Origin: Pelagibacteraceae bacterium AG-359-E06
Lineage (GTDB): Bacteria; Pseudomonadota; Alphaproteobacteria; Pelagibacterales; Pelagibacteraceae
Reading direction: 5' to 3'
Assembly: GCA_003280495.1 (NCBI GenBank)
Contig: QCET01000004.1
Span: forward strand, 16,059 to 80,058
DNA length: 64,000 nt
The stretch's first letter is position 1; every line of letters begins with the position of its first letter. This document shows positions 1-9,457 of this stretch, one piece after another. Below the pieces are notes generated by a model. It worked only from the letters and a program-made list of their open reading frames with translations, ran no database searches and was not told the origin of the DNA. A program made the position numbers and the translations under genes.

Positions 1-2
1 AT

Positions 3-116
3 AATATTTTGAAAACTAAGAATAAAGAAATATTAGTTCAAAATGAAGGAGATCATTCTTTATCAAAATTAAAAGATTTAAACAGAATAGCAAAAGTAAT
101 TTTAAGTTTTTTTTAA
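3..116 (+). CDS. C-terminal end of a probable alpha/beta hydrolase (partial)
   Basis: An open frame enters from the left edge and stops with TAA at 114-116, giving the last 37 residues of a protein. The tail contains GDHSLS followed by a helix-like KLKDLNRIAKVILSFF. In small alpha/beta-hydrolases (dienelactone hydrolase or YqiA/RBBP9-like) the catalytic histidine sits in such a GDHS motif close to the C-terminus. The family call rests on this short tail only. The frame overlaps the end of the convergent gene on the other strand by about 15 bases. Confidence 0.45.
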   Translation, partial: NILKTKNKEILVQNEGDHSLSKLKDLNRIAKVILSFF

Positions 117-932
117 TATCGAATTTAGTCCTTCTTTATACGTAGGGTACTTAAGCTGTACATTTAAGATTTTTTTTATTTTTTCATTTTTGATTCTTTT
201 ATTATCTTTATAAAAATCTGACAAAAAAGAACTCTCTATTTTATCTATGTTAATCTCAGGAAATTTGAAATCGATCTTTAGTAATTTGCAGGCATATTTA
301 ACAATTTCTTTGTAGGGACATGGAAGGTCGTCAGAAACATTGTAAATATTGTCTTCTTCAGATTTCTCAAAAGAATTCAGCAAAGTTTGGGTTATATCAT
401 CTAAATGTATCCTAGAAAAATAATTATTTTGGTTTTTTACAATTTTAATTTGATTACTTTTAATTCTCGTAAAAACATTCTGATGATCTGAATAAATTCC
501 TGATAATCTAAAGATTCTGTTTTTATTTAACTCTTTTATTTTCATTTCTGCATTTAATCTATTTATTCCAGCAGTTGTCTTTGGATTTGTTTTTGAGTTT
601 TCATCTACCCATTGTCCGTTGTGATTACCGTAAACGCTGGTGGATGATAAATAGCCAAGCCATTTTAACTCCTTAGATCTATTAATTTGATCCTTTAAGT
701 TTTCGCATATAAAATTTTCATAAGGCGGAGGTAACGATATTAATATATGAGTTGCTTTACTCACCTCAGATGTGATTTTTTTGTCAAAGGGAATATCTTT
801 TAATTCGTAGAAATTTTGAATATTAATATGATTTGATCTACTAACAAGTGATATGTGAGTTTTCTTTTTATTTTGTAATTCTAATATAAGATTTTTTGCA
901 GTTTGACCTAGTCCAAAAAAAAGTATTCGCAA
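102..932 (-). CDS. NAD(P)-dependent epimerase/dehydratase (extended SDR, YeeZ-like)
   Basis: A 276-residue Rossmann-fold protein. The N-terminus carries the nucleotide-binding glycine motif FGLGQTAKNL at residues 6-15. A central SSTSVYG segment matches the Ser/Tyr region of extended short-chain dehydrogenases, and RLSGIY and HLDDI segments are typical of NAD-dependent epimerases. It is most like the YeeZ-type subgroup, whose substrates are poorly known. It ends overlapping the convergent partial hydrolase and starts just downstream of the end of gltB, so it could be the last gene of the gltD-gltB transcript. The fold is seen clearly; the reaction is not assignable. Confidence 0.75.
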   Translation of the reverse strand: MRILFFGLGQTAKNLILELQNKKKTHISLVSRSNHINIQNFYELKDIPFDKKITSEVSKATHILISLPPPYENFICENLKDQINRSKELKWLGYLSSTSVYGNHNGQWVDENSKTNPKTTAGINRLNAEMKIKELNKNRIFRLSGIYSDHQNVFTRIKSNQIKIVKNQNNYFSRIHLDDITQTLLNSFEKSEEDNIYNVSDDLPCPYKEIVKYACKLLKIDFKFPEINIDKIESSFLSDFYKDNKRIKNEKIKKILNVQLKYPTYKEGLNSILKKT

Positions 933-937
933 CTTTT

Positions 938-3900
938 TTAACCAACCTTTTTTTCATCCTTAGAAATTGAAACAGGATGATCTATTTTATCTAGCATTTC
1001 TAGTGGGCAAATTTGAACAAAGTGTTTAATATTTTCTTCCCAGTTATCAATTATCTTTTTTGTAAATACAGATTGTGTATTTTTTTGGTGCTCATTAACT
1101 AAGTTTTTTAAATATTTTTCCCAGTAGGGTACCTCGACTTTGTTCCAAATAACTGATTTGGGATTAATAATGTCTTGTATTTTATTATTTATATCAAAAA
1201 TAAAAGCCATACCTCCAGTCATACCAGCTGCAAAATTATCACCAACGTCGCCTAAAATCACAACTGTACCTCCTGTCATATATTCACATGCATTTGTTCC
1301 AACTCCCTCGGTGACTGCAATTGCTCCAGAATTTCTTACTGCAAATCTTTCACCTGCTTGGCCCGCTGCGAAAAGTTTACCTGATGTAGCTCCGTAAAGT
1401 ACTGTATTACCTAAAATAGTATTTGTTGAAGTTTGTAAATTTGATAATTTGGATGGTCTTATAACTAAAGTTCCGCCAGATAAACCTTTACCAACATAAT
1501 CATTGCAATCACCTATTACATTAATCTTAACTCCTGGAATGGTAAAAGCACCTAATGACTGACCGGCTGATCCTCTTAAAGTTATGTTTATTTGATCCTC
1601 TAATAGCTGTTTATCGCTGTATTCCCTGACTAATAGTGATGATAATCTTGCGCCTACAGTTCTGTCGGTATTTTTAATGTTATAACTAATCTCGATCTTT
1701 TGACCCTTATCAATTAAGCTTCTCGTATCTTTAATAATTTTTTCATCTAGTGTAGGTGGCACTTGATTTCGGATTTTTTCTTTGCAGTATCTTGGGTTAT
1801 TGCCAGGATCGGCTTGAACCAATAATGGATTAAAATCTAAGTCGTCTAAATTCGCTGAACCTTTAGATACCTGTGCTAATAAATCTGTTCTTCCAATTAT
1901 ATCATTCAAACTTTTGAAACCTAAGCTTGCTAATATTTCTCTTACTTCTTCAGCTATAAAAGTAAATAAATTAACTACTTTATCTGGAGTACCAGTAAAT
2001 TTTGCTCTTAGAGACTCTTTTTGTGTACAAATTCCCACGGGACAAGTATCAGAATGACACTGTCTAACCATAATACAACCCATAGCTATCAAGCTCGTTG
2101 TTGCTATACCAAATTCATCAGCTCCCATCATTGCAGCCATTACAACATCTCTACCAGTTTTTATTCCCCCATCAGTTCTAAGCACAACGTTGTGTCTTAA
2201 TCCATTTAATGTCAAAATTTGATTTGTCTCGGTCAATCCCATTTCCCATGGTAATCCTACATATTTTACACTTGTCTGCGGAGTTGCACCCGAACCTCCA
2301 TTGTGTCCACTTATTAAAATGATATCTGCCTTTGCTTTTGCTACTCCAGCAGCTATTGTGCCTACACCATTAGAGGCAACTAATTTTACACCTACACGTG
2401 CAACAGGATTAATTTGTTTTAAATCGTAAATTAATTGGGCTAAATCTTCTATCGAATAAATATCATGATGAGGTGGTGGTGATACTAATGTAACGCCAGG
2501 TGTTGAATGCCTTAGTTTTGATATGTATTTAGATACTTTAAAACCAGGTAATTGCCCTCCTTCACCAGGTTTTGCTCCTTGAGCTATTTTAATTTCAATT
2601 TCATTACAATTATTTAAATACTTAGCGGTTACACCAAATCGACCTGACGCAATTTGTTTTACCCTAGAGTTTGCGCTATCTCCGTTACTCATAGTTTTAT
2701 ATCTCTTTTCATCTTCTCCGCCTTCTCCACTACAAGATGCTCCACCAATTCTATTCATTGCAATTGCTAAACTTTCGTGTGCCTCCTTGGACAGCGCACC
2801 CATTGACATACTACCTGAGCCAAACCTTTTTCTTATTTCTGTAATAGACTCGACTTGATCTAAAGATATTGGCTTATTTTTCACTTTGAAATCAAGCAAA
2901 TCTCTAAGATGTATAGGAGGAAACTTTTGGATCTCTTCGGCGTATTTTCTATACGCACTATAAGAATTATTTGTCACTGCATGTTGCAACATATGTATTG
3001 TTTTGGCTTGGTAACCATGTGTTTCACCATCTTTTCTATACTTGTAAATACCACCTATAGGAAGAGATATAACATTTTCTCTAAAACTCTTCTGATGTTG
3101 TTTAATCATCATTTGTTCTATCCCGTTTATACCGATACCAGAAATTCTCGACTCAAGACCTGGAAAATATTCTGCAACAAGGGCTCTACTCAATCCTAAA
3201 GACTGAAAATTTAGACCACCTCTGTAAGAGCTAATGACTGATATTCCCATTTTGGACATAATTTTTAAGAGTCCATCGTTAATGGCTTTTAAATATCTTT
3301 TCACACACTCGTCAAAAGTCATTTTGCCAAAAAGTCCTTTGCTAAATCTTTGATGTATACTGTCTATTGCTAAGTAAGGATTCACTGTAGTTGCTCCAGC
3401 TCCTATTAAAACTGCAAAATAGTGTGTATCAAGACATTCTGATGATTTAATATTTAAAGATACAAATTTTCTTAAACCTAAATTTGTCAAATGTGATTGT
3501 ACAGCGCCGGTAGCAAGGATTAATGGGATAGAAATATTCTTCTTTGAAACTCCTTCGTCAGACAAAACTATATGTTTATAACCCTCTCTGACAGACGTTT
3601 CAGACTCTAATCTAATTCTATCAAGCTCAGACTTTAGGTTTATATTGTTATTATCAACTAAATAGGTACAATCTATAATTTTAGTTTCGTTTTTAAAAAT
3701 TTCAAATATTTTTTTAAATTGTGAATTGGATAAAACTGGACTGCTTAATAAGTAACTTTTTTGCTCGGTTAATTTATCGTTTAATATATTTTCTAAATTA
3801 CCAAACCTGGTATTTAATGACATAACTCTATTTTCTCTTAGTGAGTCAATTGGTGGATTTGTTACCTGGCTAAAGTTTTGTCTAAAAAAGTTCGATAGAG

Positions 3901-5446
3901 GTCTATAACAGCTCGATAAAACAGCTATTGGAGTATCATCGCCCATTGATCCTACTGCTTCTTTTTGATCCTCTACCATTGGATGTAAAATAATTTCGAG
4001 GTCTTCAATGCTTAAGCCAGCTAAATATTGCCTTTGGCGTAACTCATCTCCTTGATAAATAAAATTTTCTTTTAATTGTTTAAAGTATTTGTCTAACTCT
4101 ATATGATTTAATGCAAACTTTTTATAAATCTTGTTATTAGAAAGCTTATCTTTAATTTTTAAATCATCAAAATATTGCCCTTTCTCTAAATCGAGAGATA
4201 TCATTTGGCCGGGTCCAACTCTTCCTCTGTAGAGAATATTTTCTTCGTCAATATGCACCATCCCCGTCTCAGATCCTGCAAAGAGCATTTTGTCTTTTGT
4301 TATTGTATATCTTAATGGTCTCAATCCATTTCTATCAGAGGCGGCAATTACCCATTTTCCGTCATATGCTGCTACAGCAGCTGGTCCATCCCAAGGCTCA
4401 ATTACTGAATTTAAATAATTATACATATCCCTATGTGATTTTGGAATAATTTTACTTTTTTTGGACCAGGCTTCTGGTATCACCATCATCTTAGCAATAG
4501 GCAATGTACGTCCAGATCTTACTAATAATTCAAATGTTGCATCTAAAGAAGCGGTATCAGAATTGTTTGATTTAATTATTGGTTTAATATCATCAATATT
4601 ACTAATCTTTTCTGTATTAAAACCAGACTCGTGTGTTTTCATCCAATTAACATTACCTTTTAAAGTATTAATTTCACCATTATGAGCTAAGACCCTGAAA
4701 GGTTGAGCCAATTCCCAAGATGGGAAAGTATTGGTTGAAAATCTTTGGTGAAATATTGCAAACCTTGAAATAAAGCGTTCGTCGCATAGATCTGGATAAA
4801 AATCAGATATATTTTCTGCCAAAAACATACCTTTATAAATAATTGATTGAGAACTTAATGAGCAAATATAAAAGTCGTTTAATTGTTCAACAATTGCTTT
4901 TTTTTCAATTTTTTTCCTTACTACAAACAATTTAGTTTCAAGATCTAAACGATCTATTTTTTGATCGTATGCAAATATTATTTGTTCGATTTCGGGTCTT
5001 GTATCGTTTGCTTTTTGACCTAGAACTTTGGCATTAACAGGTACTTGTCTCCAACCAAATATATAGAAATTATTATCTAGAAGCTCTTGCTCCACAATTG
5101 ATCTGCATCTCTCCTGATTTGCATAATTGCTTCTTGGTAAAAAAATCATTCCAACGCATAATGTTTGTGAACTAAGAAGTTCATGCCCTGTCTCTTTAAT
5201 TTCTTCCTTGAAAAATTCTTCGTTAAACTCGATATGCAAACCGGCGCCATCACCTGTTCTTCCATCAGCATCTACCGCTCCTCTGTGCCAAACCGCTTTT
5301 AACGCATCTATACCATTGGTAACGACGTCTCTTCTTTTTTTTCCATTCATGGAAGCAACAAACCCTACCCCACATGCATCGTGGTCATTTATATTTACAA
5401 AACTATTTTGTAATTTTAATTTGTTTTTTTTATATAAATTTTTCAT
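938..5446 (-). CDS. gltB: Glutamate synthase (NADPH) large subunit
   Basis: A 1502-residue protein, full length for the GOGAT alpha subunit. It transfers the amide nitrogen of glutamine to 2-oxoglutarate in the cytoplasm. Order of parts: a 24-residue propeptide, then Cys25 in DACGVGF, the nucleophile of the class II glutaminase domain exposed after processing; a central domain; the FMN-binding synthase domain (RFGSGSMSMGALS, SGHNGGSGATPQTS); the 3Fe-4S cysteine cluster GCIMVRQCHSDTCPVGIC near residue 1125; and the C-terminal GXGXG beta-helix. Its ATG overlaps the stop of gltD by four bases, so the pair is translationally coupled. Motifs are fully intact. With the two ammonium transporters near 40 kb it forms the nitrogen-assimilation core of this window. 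Confidence 0.98.
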   Translation of the reverse strand: MKNLYKKNKLKLQNSFVNINDHDACGVGFVASMNGKKRRDVVTNGIDALKAVWHRGAVDADGRTGDGAGLHIEFNEEFFKEEIKETGHELLSSQTLCVGMIFLPRSNYANQERCRSIVEQELLDNNFYIFGWRQVPVNAKVLGQKANDTRPEIEQIIFAYDQKIDRLDLETKLFVVRKKIEKKAIVEQLNDFYICSLSSQSIIYKGMFLAENISDFYPDLCDERFISRFAIFHQRFSTNTFPSWELAQPFRVLAHNGEINTLKGNVNWMKTHESGFNTEKISNIDDIKPIIKSNNSDTASLDATFELLVRSGRTLPIAKMMVIPEAWSKKSKIIPKSHRDMYNYLNSVIEPWDGPAAVAAYDGKWVIAASDRNGLRPLRYTITKDKMLFAGSETGMVHIDEENILYRGRVGPGQMISLDLEKGQYFDDLKIKDKLSNNKIYKKFALNHIELDKYFKQLKENFIYQGDELRQRQYLAGLSIEDLEIILHPMVEDQKEAVGSMGDDTPIAVLSSCYRPLSNFFRQNFSQVTNPPIDSLRENRVMSLNTRFGNLENILNDKLTEQKSYLLSSPVLSNSQFKKIFEIFKNETKIIDCTYLVDNNNINLKSELDRIRLESETSVREGYKHIVLSDEGVSKKNISIPLILATGAVQSHLTNLGLRKFVSLNIKSSECLDTHYFAVLIGAGATTVNPYLAIDSIHQRFSKGLFGKMTFDECVKRYLKAINDGLLKIMSKMGISVISSYRGGLNFQSLGLSRALVAEYFPGLESRISGIGINGIEQMMIKQHQKSFRENVISLPIGGIYKYRKDGETHGYQAKTIHMLQHAVTNNSYSAYRKYAEEIQKFPPIHLRDLLDFKVKNKPISLDQVESITEIRKRFGSGSMSMGALSKEAHESLAIAMNRIGGASCSGEGGEDEKRYKTMSNGDSANSRVKQIASGRFGVTAKYLNNCNEIEIKIAQGAKPGEGGQLPGFKVSKYISKLRHSTPGVTLVSPPPHHDIYSIEDLAQLIYDLKQINPVARVGVKLVASNGVGTIAAGVAKAKADIILISGHNGGSGATPQTSVKYVGLPWEMGLTETNQILTLNGLRHNVVLRTDGGIKTGRDVVMAAMMGADEFGIATTSLIAMGCIMVRQCHSDTCPVGICTQKESLRAKFTGTPDKVVNLFTFIAEEVREILASLGFKSLNDIIGRTDLLAQVSKGSANLDDLDFNPLLVQADPGNNPRYCKEKIRNQVPPTLDEKIIKDTRSLIDKGQKIEISYNIKNTDRTVGARLSSLLVREYSDKQLLEDQINITLRGSAGQSLGAFTIPGVKINVIGDCNDYVGKGLSGGTLVIRPSKLSNLQTSTNTILGNTVLYGATSGKLFAAGQAGERFAVRNSGAIAVTEGVGTNACEYMTGGTVVILGDVGDNFAAGMTGGMAFIFDINNKIQDIINPKSVIWNKVEVPYWEKYLKNLVNEHQKNTQSVFTKKIIDNWEENIKHFVQICPLEMLDKIDHPVSISKDEKKVG

Positions 5447-6879
5447 GCAGCAATGGTTTTATTTTTTTTACTTTCTAGATAATTTGAAATACCTTCAGCT
5501 GCATCGCGACCATCTCTAATAGCCCAAACCACTAAAGAAGCGCCTCTGACTATGTCACCAGCAGCAAAGACACCTTTTATATTTGTTTTTAAAGTTTTAA
5601 GATCAGTTTTTATCGTTCCCCACTTTGTTATTTCTAGGCCAGGTTCTTCGAATAATTTTGGAATATTTTCTGCATCAAAACCTAGAGCTTTTATTACGAT
5701 ATCTGCTTTTATTGTTTCTTCTTTACCTTCTATTACTTCAGGCGATCTTCTGCCTGAAGCGTCTGGATCACCTAATTTCATTTTGTTGATTAAAACTTCT
5801 TCAACTTTATCGGTCCCTTTAAAAAGTTTAGGGCTAGACAACCAAACAAATTCTATTCCTTCTTCTTCCGCATTTGTAACTTCTCTCGCAGATCCAGGCA
5901 TATTCTCTTTATCTCTTCTGTATAAACATGACACCTTTTTAGCTTTTTGGCGTATTGCGGTTCTAACACAATCCATAGCAGTATCACCACCTCCAATCAC
6001 TACGACGTTTTTTCCCTCGCAATTTAAGTTTCCATTATCAAAATTTTCAACTTTATCACCCAACCCTTTTTTATTTGAGGCTGTTAAAAATTCCATTGCA
6101 GGATAAATATTTTTTAAATTTGATCCTGGTATTTCTATCTCTCTTGATTTGTAAACTCCAGTTGCGATTAATATTGCATCATGTTTTTCTTTTAATTCTT
6201 TTAAGGTAGCATTTTTTCCTACCTCAAAATTATTTATAATTTTAATTTTACTATCCTCTAAATATTTTACTCTTCTTAGGACTATATCTTTTTCTAATTT
6301 AAAGTTAGGTATTCCATAAATTAATAATCCTCCTGATCTATCATACCGATCATAAACAGTTATTTGATATCCTTTTTTTCTTAATTGTTCAGCCGCTGCT
6401 AAACCGGCTGGTCCTGCACCTATAATACCAATAGTTTCTTTTAATTCACTGGTAGGTTTGACTGGCTTAACCCAATTGTTTTCCCATGCATTATTTGTTA
6501 AAAACTTTTCTACTGCACCTATTGTTACTGTTCCGTGACCAGATTGTTCTATTACACAATTTCCCTCACACAATCTATCTTGAGGACAAATACTTCCGCA
6601 AACTTCCGGCATATTGTTTGTTGATGCAGATAAATTATAAGCCTCTTCTAATCTACCTTCTGCAGTCATCTTCAACCAATCTGGTATGTTGTTATGAAGA
6701 GGACAATGAACTTGGCAAAATGGGGTACCGCATTGGCTACACCTGCTAGCCTGGGACTTAGCCTTATCATTAATAAATTCTTTGTAGATTTCATTAAAAT
6801 TTGAAATCCTAGTTTTACTATCCTCCTTAAAAGGTGTTTCTTTAGATAGGTCAGTAAATTTTAACATTTTGTTTGTCAT
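5443..6879 (-). CDS. gltD: Glutamate synthase (NADPH) small subunit
   Basis: The 478-residue beta subunit of GOGAT, which passes electrons from NADPH through FAD and two 4Fe-4S clusters to GltB. N-terminal cluster cysteines are visible at 47, 50, 55 and 59 (CSQCGTPFCQVHC), with further cysteines in CGSICPQDRLCEGNC. The FAD site is GIIGAGPAGLAAAEQL and the NADPH site is VVVIGGGDTAMDC. It is the promoter-proximal gene of the gltD-gltB pair; the roughly 210 bases between it and divergent uppP must hold both promoters. Length and motifs match the family. Confidence 0.97.
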   Translation of the reverse strand: MTNKMLKFTDLSKETPFKEDSKTRISNFNEIYKEFINDKAKSQASRCSQCGTPFCQVHCPLHNNIPDWLKMTAEGRLEEAYNLSASTNNMPEVCGSICPQDRLCEGNCVIEQSGHGTVTIGAVEKFLTNNAWENNWVKPVKPTSELKETIGIIGAGPAGLAAAEQLRKKGYQITVYDRYDRSGGLLIYGIPNFKLEKDIVLRRVKYLEDSKIKIINNFEVGKNATLKELKEKHDAILIATGVYKSREIEIPGSNLKNIYPAMEFLTASNKKGLGDKVENFDNGNLNCEGKNVVVIGGGDTAMDCVRTAIRQKAKKVSCLYRRDKENMPGSAREVTNAEEEGIEFVWLSSPKLFKGTDKVEEVLINKMKLGDPDASGRRSPEVIEGKEETIKADIVIKALGFDAENIPKLFEEPGLEITKWGTIKTDLKTLKTNIKGVFAAGDIVRGASLVVWAIRDGRDAAEGISNYLESKKNKTIAA

Positions 6880-7090
6880 AATATTAGTTCTTTAAAGTAG
6901 TAAATATTTATACTTTTTGTAAAAAAATATCAAAAATATTGATCAAATTAGGTAATAATTTATGTCCTATATTAGTGGAAAAAATATCAGGTATGCAAAA
7001 ATGTCATAAATAATTGAAAAAATAGGTAAGAAATATAAATAGAATTTAATTTAATAGGAGGGTGACCAAATACCAATATAAACAGAATCA

Positions 7091-7864
7091 ATGGATTTCA
7101 TTTTTTTAAAAGTTCTCTCAATTTCTATCATTCAAGGCGTAATGGAGTGGGTGCCAATATCATCAAGTGGGCTACTTATTGTTTTAGAGGAAATTTTAAA
7201 CATGAATAATAAAATTTTTAATTTGAATTTAAATATTACAGTTCATTTTGGATCTTTATTTGCCGTTTTATTTTTCTTCTCAAAGGAAATAACAAAAATT
7301 TTTAATAACAGAAAATTACTATTAAATATATTTGTTGCTACCCTGCCAATTATACTAATTGGGGCTATTTTTAAGTTATCAGGTTTTATTTATATTTTAC
7401 AAAACACTAGCACGGTTATATCTGCGACTTTAATTTTTGCAGTGATTTTATTTTTATGTGATCAAAAAAAAGTAAAAAATAAATTTAGCAAAAATATACC
7501 CTACCAGCATGCAATTATGATAGGTTTAGCCCAAGTAGCCGCGCTAATACCAGGATCTTCTAGATCTGGCGTAACAATTTCAGCTGCAAGATATTTAGGA
7601 TACTCAAGAGTAGATGCTGCAAAATTTTCTTTTTTAATCTCAATACCAACAATTTTTGGTGCTAATATTTTAAATTTGTCAGATACTAAAATTGATTATT
7701 TTAAGGACGATTACTATTTATTAATAGTAGCATTTCTAGTTTCTTTCATAGTGTCATTTTACACAATTAAATATTTCCTAAATTTTTTACAAAAATTTTC
7801 GTTAAATATTTTTGTAATTATTAGAATTATTTTAGGTATTTATTTGGCGATTTTTTTTATTTAG
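7091..7864 (+). CDS. uppP: Undecaprenyl-diphosphatase (UppP/BacA)
   Basis: A 257-residue polytopic inner-membrane protein that recycles undecaprenyl diphosphate for cell-wall and polysaccharide synthesis. The (E/Q)xxxE motif is Q15-GVM-E19 within QGVMEWVPISSSG, and the second motif PGSSRSGVT lies near residues 154-162. The family normally has a histidine right after the first SSSG/STG; here residue 28 is leucine. A perfect Shine-Dalgarno-like AGGAGG at 7056-7061 lies about 29 bases before the ATG, further than usual, and no in-frame start sits nearer to it. The gene ends overlapping the convergent NDUFA9-like gene by 8 bases. Confidence 0.88.
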   Translation: MDFIFLKVLSISIIQGVMEWVPISSSGLLIVLEEILNMNNKIFNLNLNITVHFGSLFAVLFFFSKEITKIFNNRKLLLNIFVATLPIILIGAIFKLSGFIYILQNTSTVISATLIFAVILFLCDQKKVKNKFSKNIPYQHAIMIGLAQVAALIPGSSRSGVTISAARYLGYSRVDAAKFSFLISIPTIFGANILNLSDTKIDYFKDDYYLLIVAFLVSFIVSFYTIKYFLNFLQKFSLNIFVIIRIILGIYLAIFFI

Positions 7865-8804
7865 TAAATTGACCCATAGGACGGTGATATTTTAAATATG
7901 TAGGTACAATGCTCTCTACTGAACGAGGCAAAATACTTAAATCAGAGAAAGTGTTATTTTTACCAGTTATTATATTATCTCCGGACTCTAATATTTTGAT
8001 TTGATCGATTGTTAAAATAGGTTTTGGTAGAAGCTGCATAAAAAAAGCTTGGAACTTACCAATACCAAATGGTAAGGGAATAATAACGTTTTTTCTTCTG
8101 ATTTCTTTCAACATAAATTTGATTAATTCGTGCAGGGTATATTCTTTGGGGCCTGCTAATTCGTAAGTCTTAGCTAATGTCTCAGTCTCTACAATATAAT
8201 TAATTGCATCGCCTATATCTCCTACATAACATGGTTGAAATTTAACCTCACATCCCACTATTGGTAGTATAGGAAAAATTCTTGCAAGCTTGGCGAATGT
8301 GTTAAAGAATTTGTCGTCTGGACCAAAGACTACAGATGGCTTAATTATAACATAGTTTTGTAAACTATTTTTTATATGTTTCTCAGCAAGAAATTTAGTT
8401 TGTAAATACTTAGAGTCAGTACCGTCTTTTACTCCTAAAGAAGAAAAATGAATAAATTGTTTTATTTTTTTTTTTTCTTTTATTATATTAGTAATTAATT
8501 CTGGAAATTTAAAATGCAGTTTTTCAAACTTGTATTCTCCCTTTTCATAAAGGATACCAACATGATTTATACAGACATCTACATTATCTAAAAAACTACT
8601 AACTTGGCTTTCATTGAATATATTTATTTTAATTAATTCAATTTGACCCATCTCACCTAATAACTTAAGGTTTTGCTTCAAATAAGGATTTCTCGAGGCA
8701 ATTTTGATTCTATGACCAGACTTGGCCAGTTTTTTAATCACGTTTTCACCTACAAAACCCGCACCAAATATACCAACTGTTTTGCTGTTAAAATCTTTCA
8801 ACAT
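7857..8804 (-). CDS. Complex I NDUFA9-like NAD(P)-binding protein
   Basis: A 315-residue atypical short-chain dehydrogenase with nucleotide motif GIFGAGFVGE at residues 11-20, FSSLGV near the usual catalytic serine position, and KPSVVFGP. This matches the NDUFA9-like group of alphaproteobacteria, relatives of the mitochondrial complex I accessory subunit that lack oxidoreductase activity of their own as far as known. In alphaproteobacteria it often lies beside uppP, as here. A role in respiratory complex I assembly is family inference, not shown by the sequence. Its start is 31 bases from the divergent exonuclease gene. Confidence 0.85.
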   Translation of the reverse strand: MLKDFNSKTVGIFGAGFVGENVIKKLAKSGHRIKIASRNPYLKQNLKLLGEMGQIELIKINIFNESQVSSFLDNVDVCINHVGILYEKGEYKFEKLHFKFPELITNIIKEKKKIKQFIHFSSLGVKDGTDSKYLQTKFLAEKHIKNSLQNYVIIKPSVVFGPDDKFFNTFAKLARIFPILPIVGCEVKFQPCYVGDIGDAINYIVETETLAKTYELAGPKEYTLHELIKFMLKEIRRKNVIIPLPFGIGKFQAFFMQLLPKPILTIDQIKILESGDNIITGKNNTFSDLSILPRSVESIVPTYLKYHRPMGQFTK

Positions 8805-8835
8805 GTTATATACAATCTAGAATTGAATATTTTAC

Positions 8836-9453
8836 ATGAAAATAATTTTGCATAAATCAGATTTACCAGAAAATTCGAAATTAAAAACCTCTGATAGTGT
8901 GGCAATTGATGCAGAAAGTTTAGGATTAAACTATTTAAATCGAGATAAACTGTGTCTTGCCCAGTTATGTAATGGAGATAATGAGGTACATATTATTCAA
9001 TTTGACAGAAATAAATATCATTGTCCAAATCTTAAGGAAATTTTAGAAAATTCAAAAATACAAAAGATAGGTCACTTTATTAGATTTGAAATCGGCATAT
9101 TTGAAAAATATTTAAAAGCTAAAACAAAAAATATTTATTGTACTAAAATTGCAAGCAAGCTGACAAGAACTTACACTGATAAACATGGTTTGCTAGATCT
9201 AACTAAAGATTTAATGGGTATAACATTAAACAAAACTTTACAAAGCTCTGATTGGGGATCAGAGGAATTATCAAAAGATCAGCTTAATTACGCTGCAAAT
9301 GATGTTATTAATTTACACAAATTAAAAACGAAATTAGATAAAATGCTGGTGAGAGATAAAAGAGTAGAAATTGCAAAAAAATGTTTTGAATTTCTTGAAA
9401 CTCAAGTGGAATTAGATTTAAAAGGATTTGAAGAGGATATATTTTCACATTAA
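8836..9453 (+). CDS. Ribonuclease D-like 3'-5' exonuclease
   Basis: A 205-residue DEDDy-type 3'-5' exonuclease domain with no HRDC domain, so about half the length of E. coli RNase D. Metal ligands are visible: D25 and E27 in AIDAES, the second aspartate region replaced by GHFIRFEIGIFE, and the last motif YAANDVINLH with Tyr and Asp. Substrate is probably tRNA or other RNA 3' ends. This short form immediately before kpsF/lpt genes is typical of alphaproteobacteria. The second DEDD motif reads GHFIRFE where an Asn/Asp is often seen, so activity is likely but untested. Confidence 0.85.
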   Translation: MKIILHKSDLPENSKLKTSDSVAIDAESLGLNYLNRDKLCLAQLCNGDNEVHIIQFDRNKYHCPNLKEILENSKIQKIGHFIRFEIGIFEKYLKAKTKNIYCTKIASKLTRTYTDKHGLLDLTKDLMGITLNKTLQSSDWGSEELSKDQLNYAANDVINLHKLKTKLDKMLVRDKRVEIAKKCFEFLETQVELDLKGFEEDIFSH

Positions 9454-9457
9454 CGAG

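Noticed and set aside
5552..6106. 184-codon frame on the plus strand
   Set aside because: Lies wholly antisense to gltD, whose motifs are intact; low-complexity Ser/Phe/Ile translation typical of a shadow frame.
7056..7090. Short leader peptide from GTG after AGGAGG before uppP
   Set aside because: Start codon touches the ribosome site with no spacing and the frame ends within a few codons of the uppP start.
9428..9457. TTG start for the KpsF/GutQ gene
   Set aside because: Would overlap the preceding gene and add residues not seen in the family; ATG at 9458 fits.
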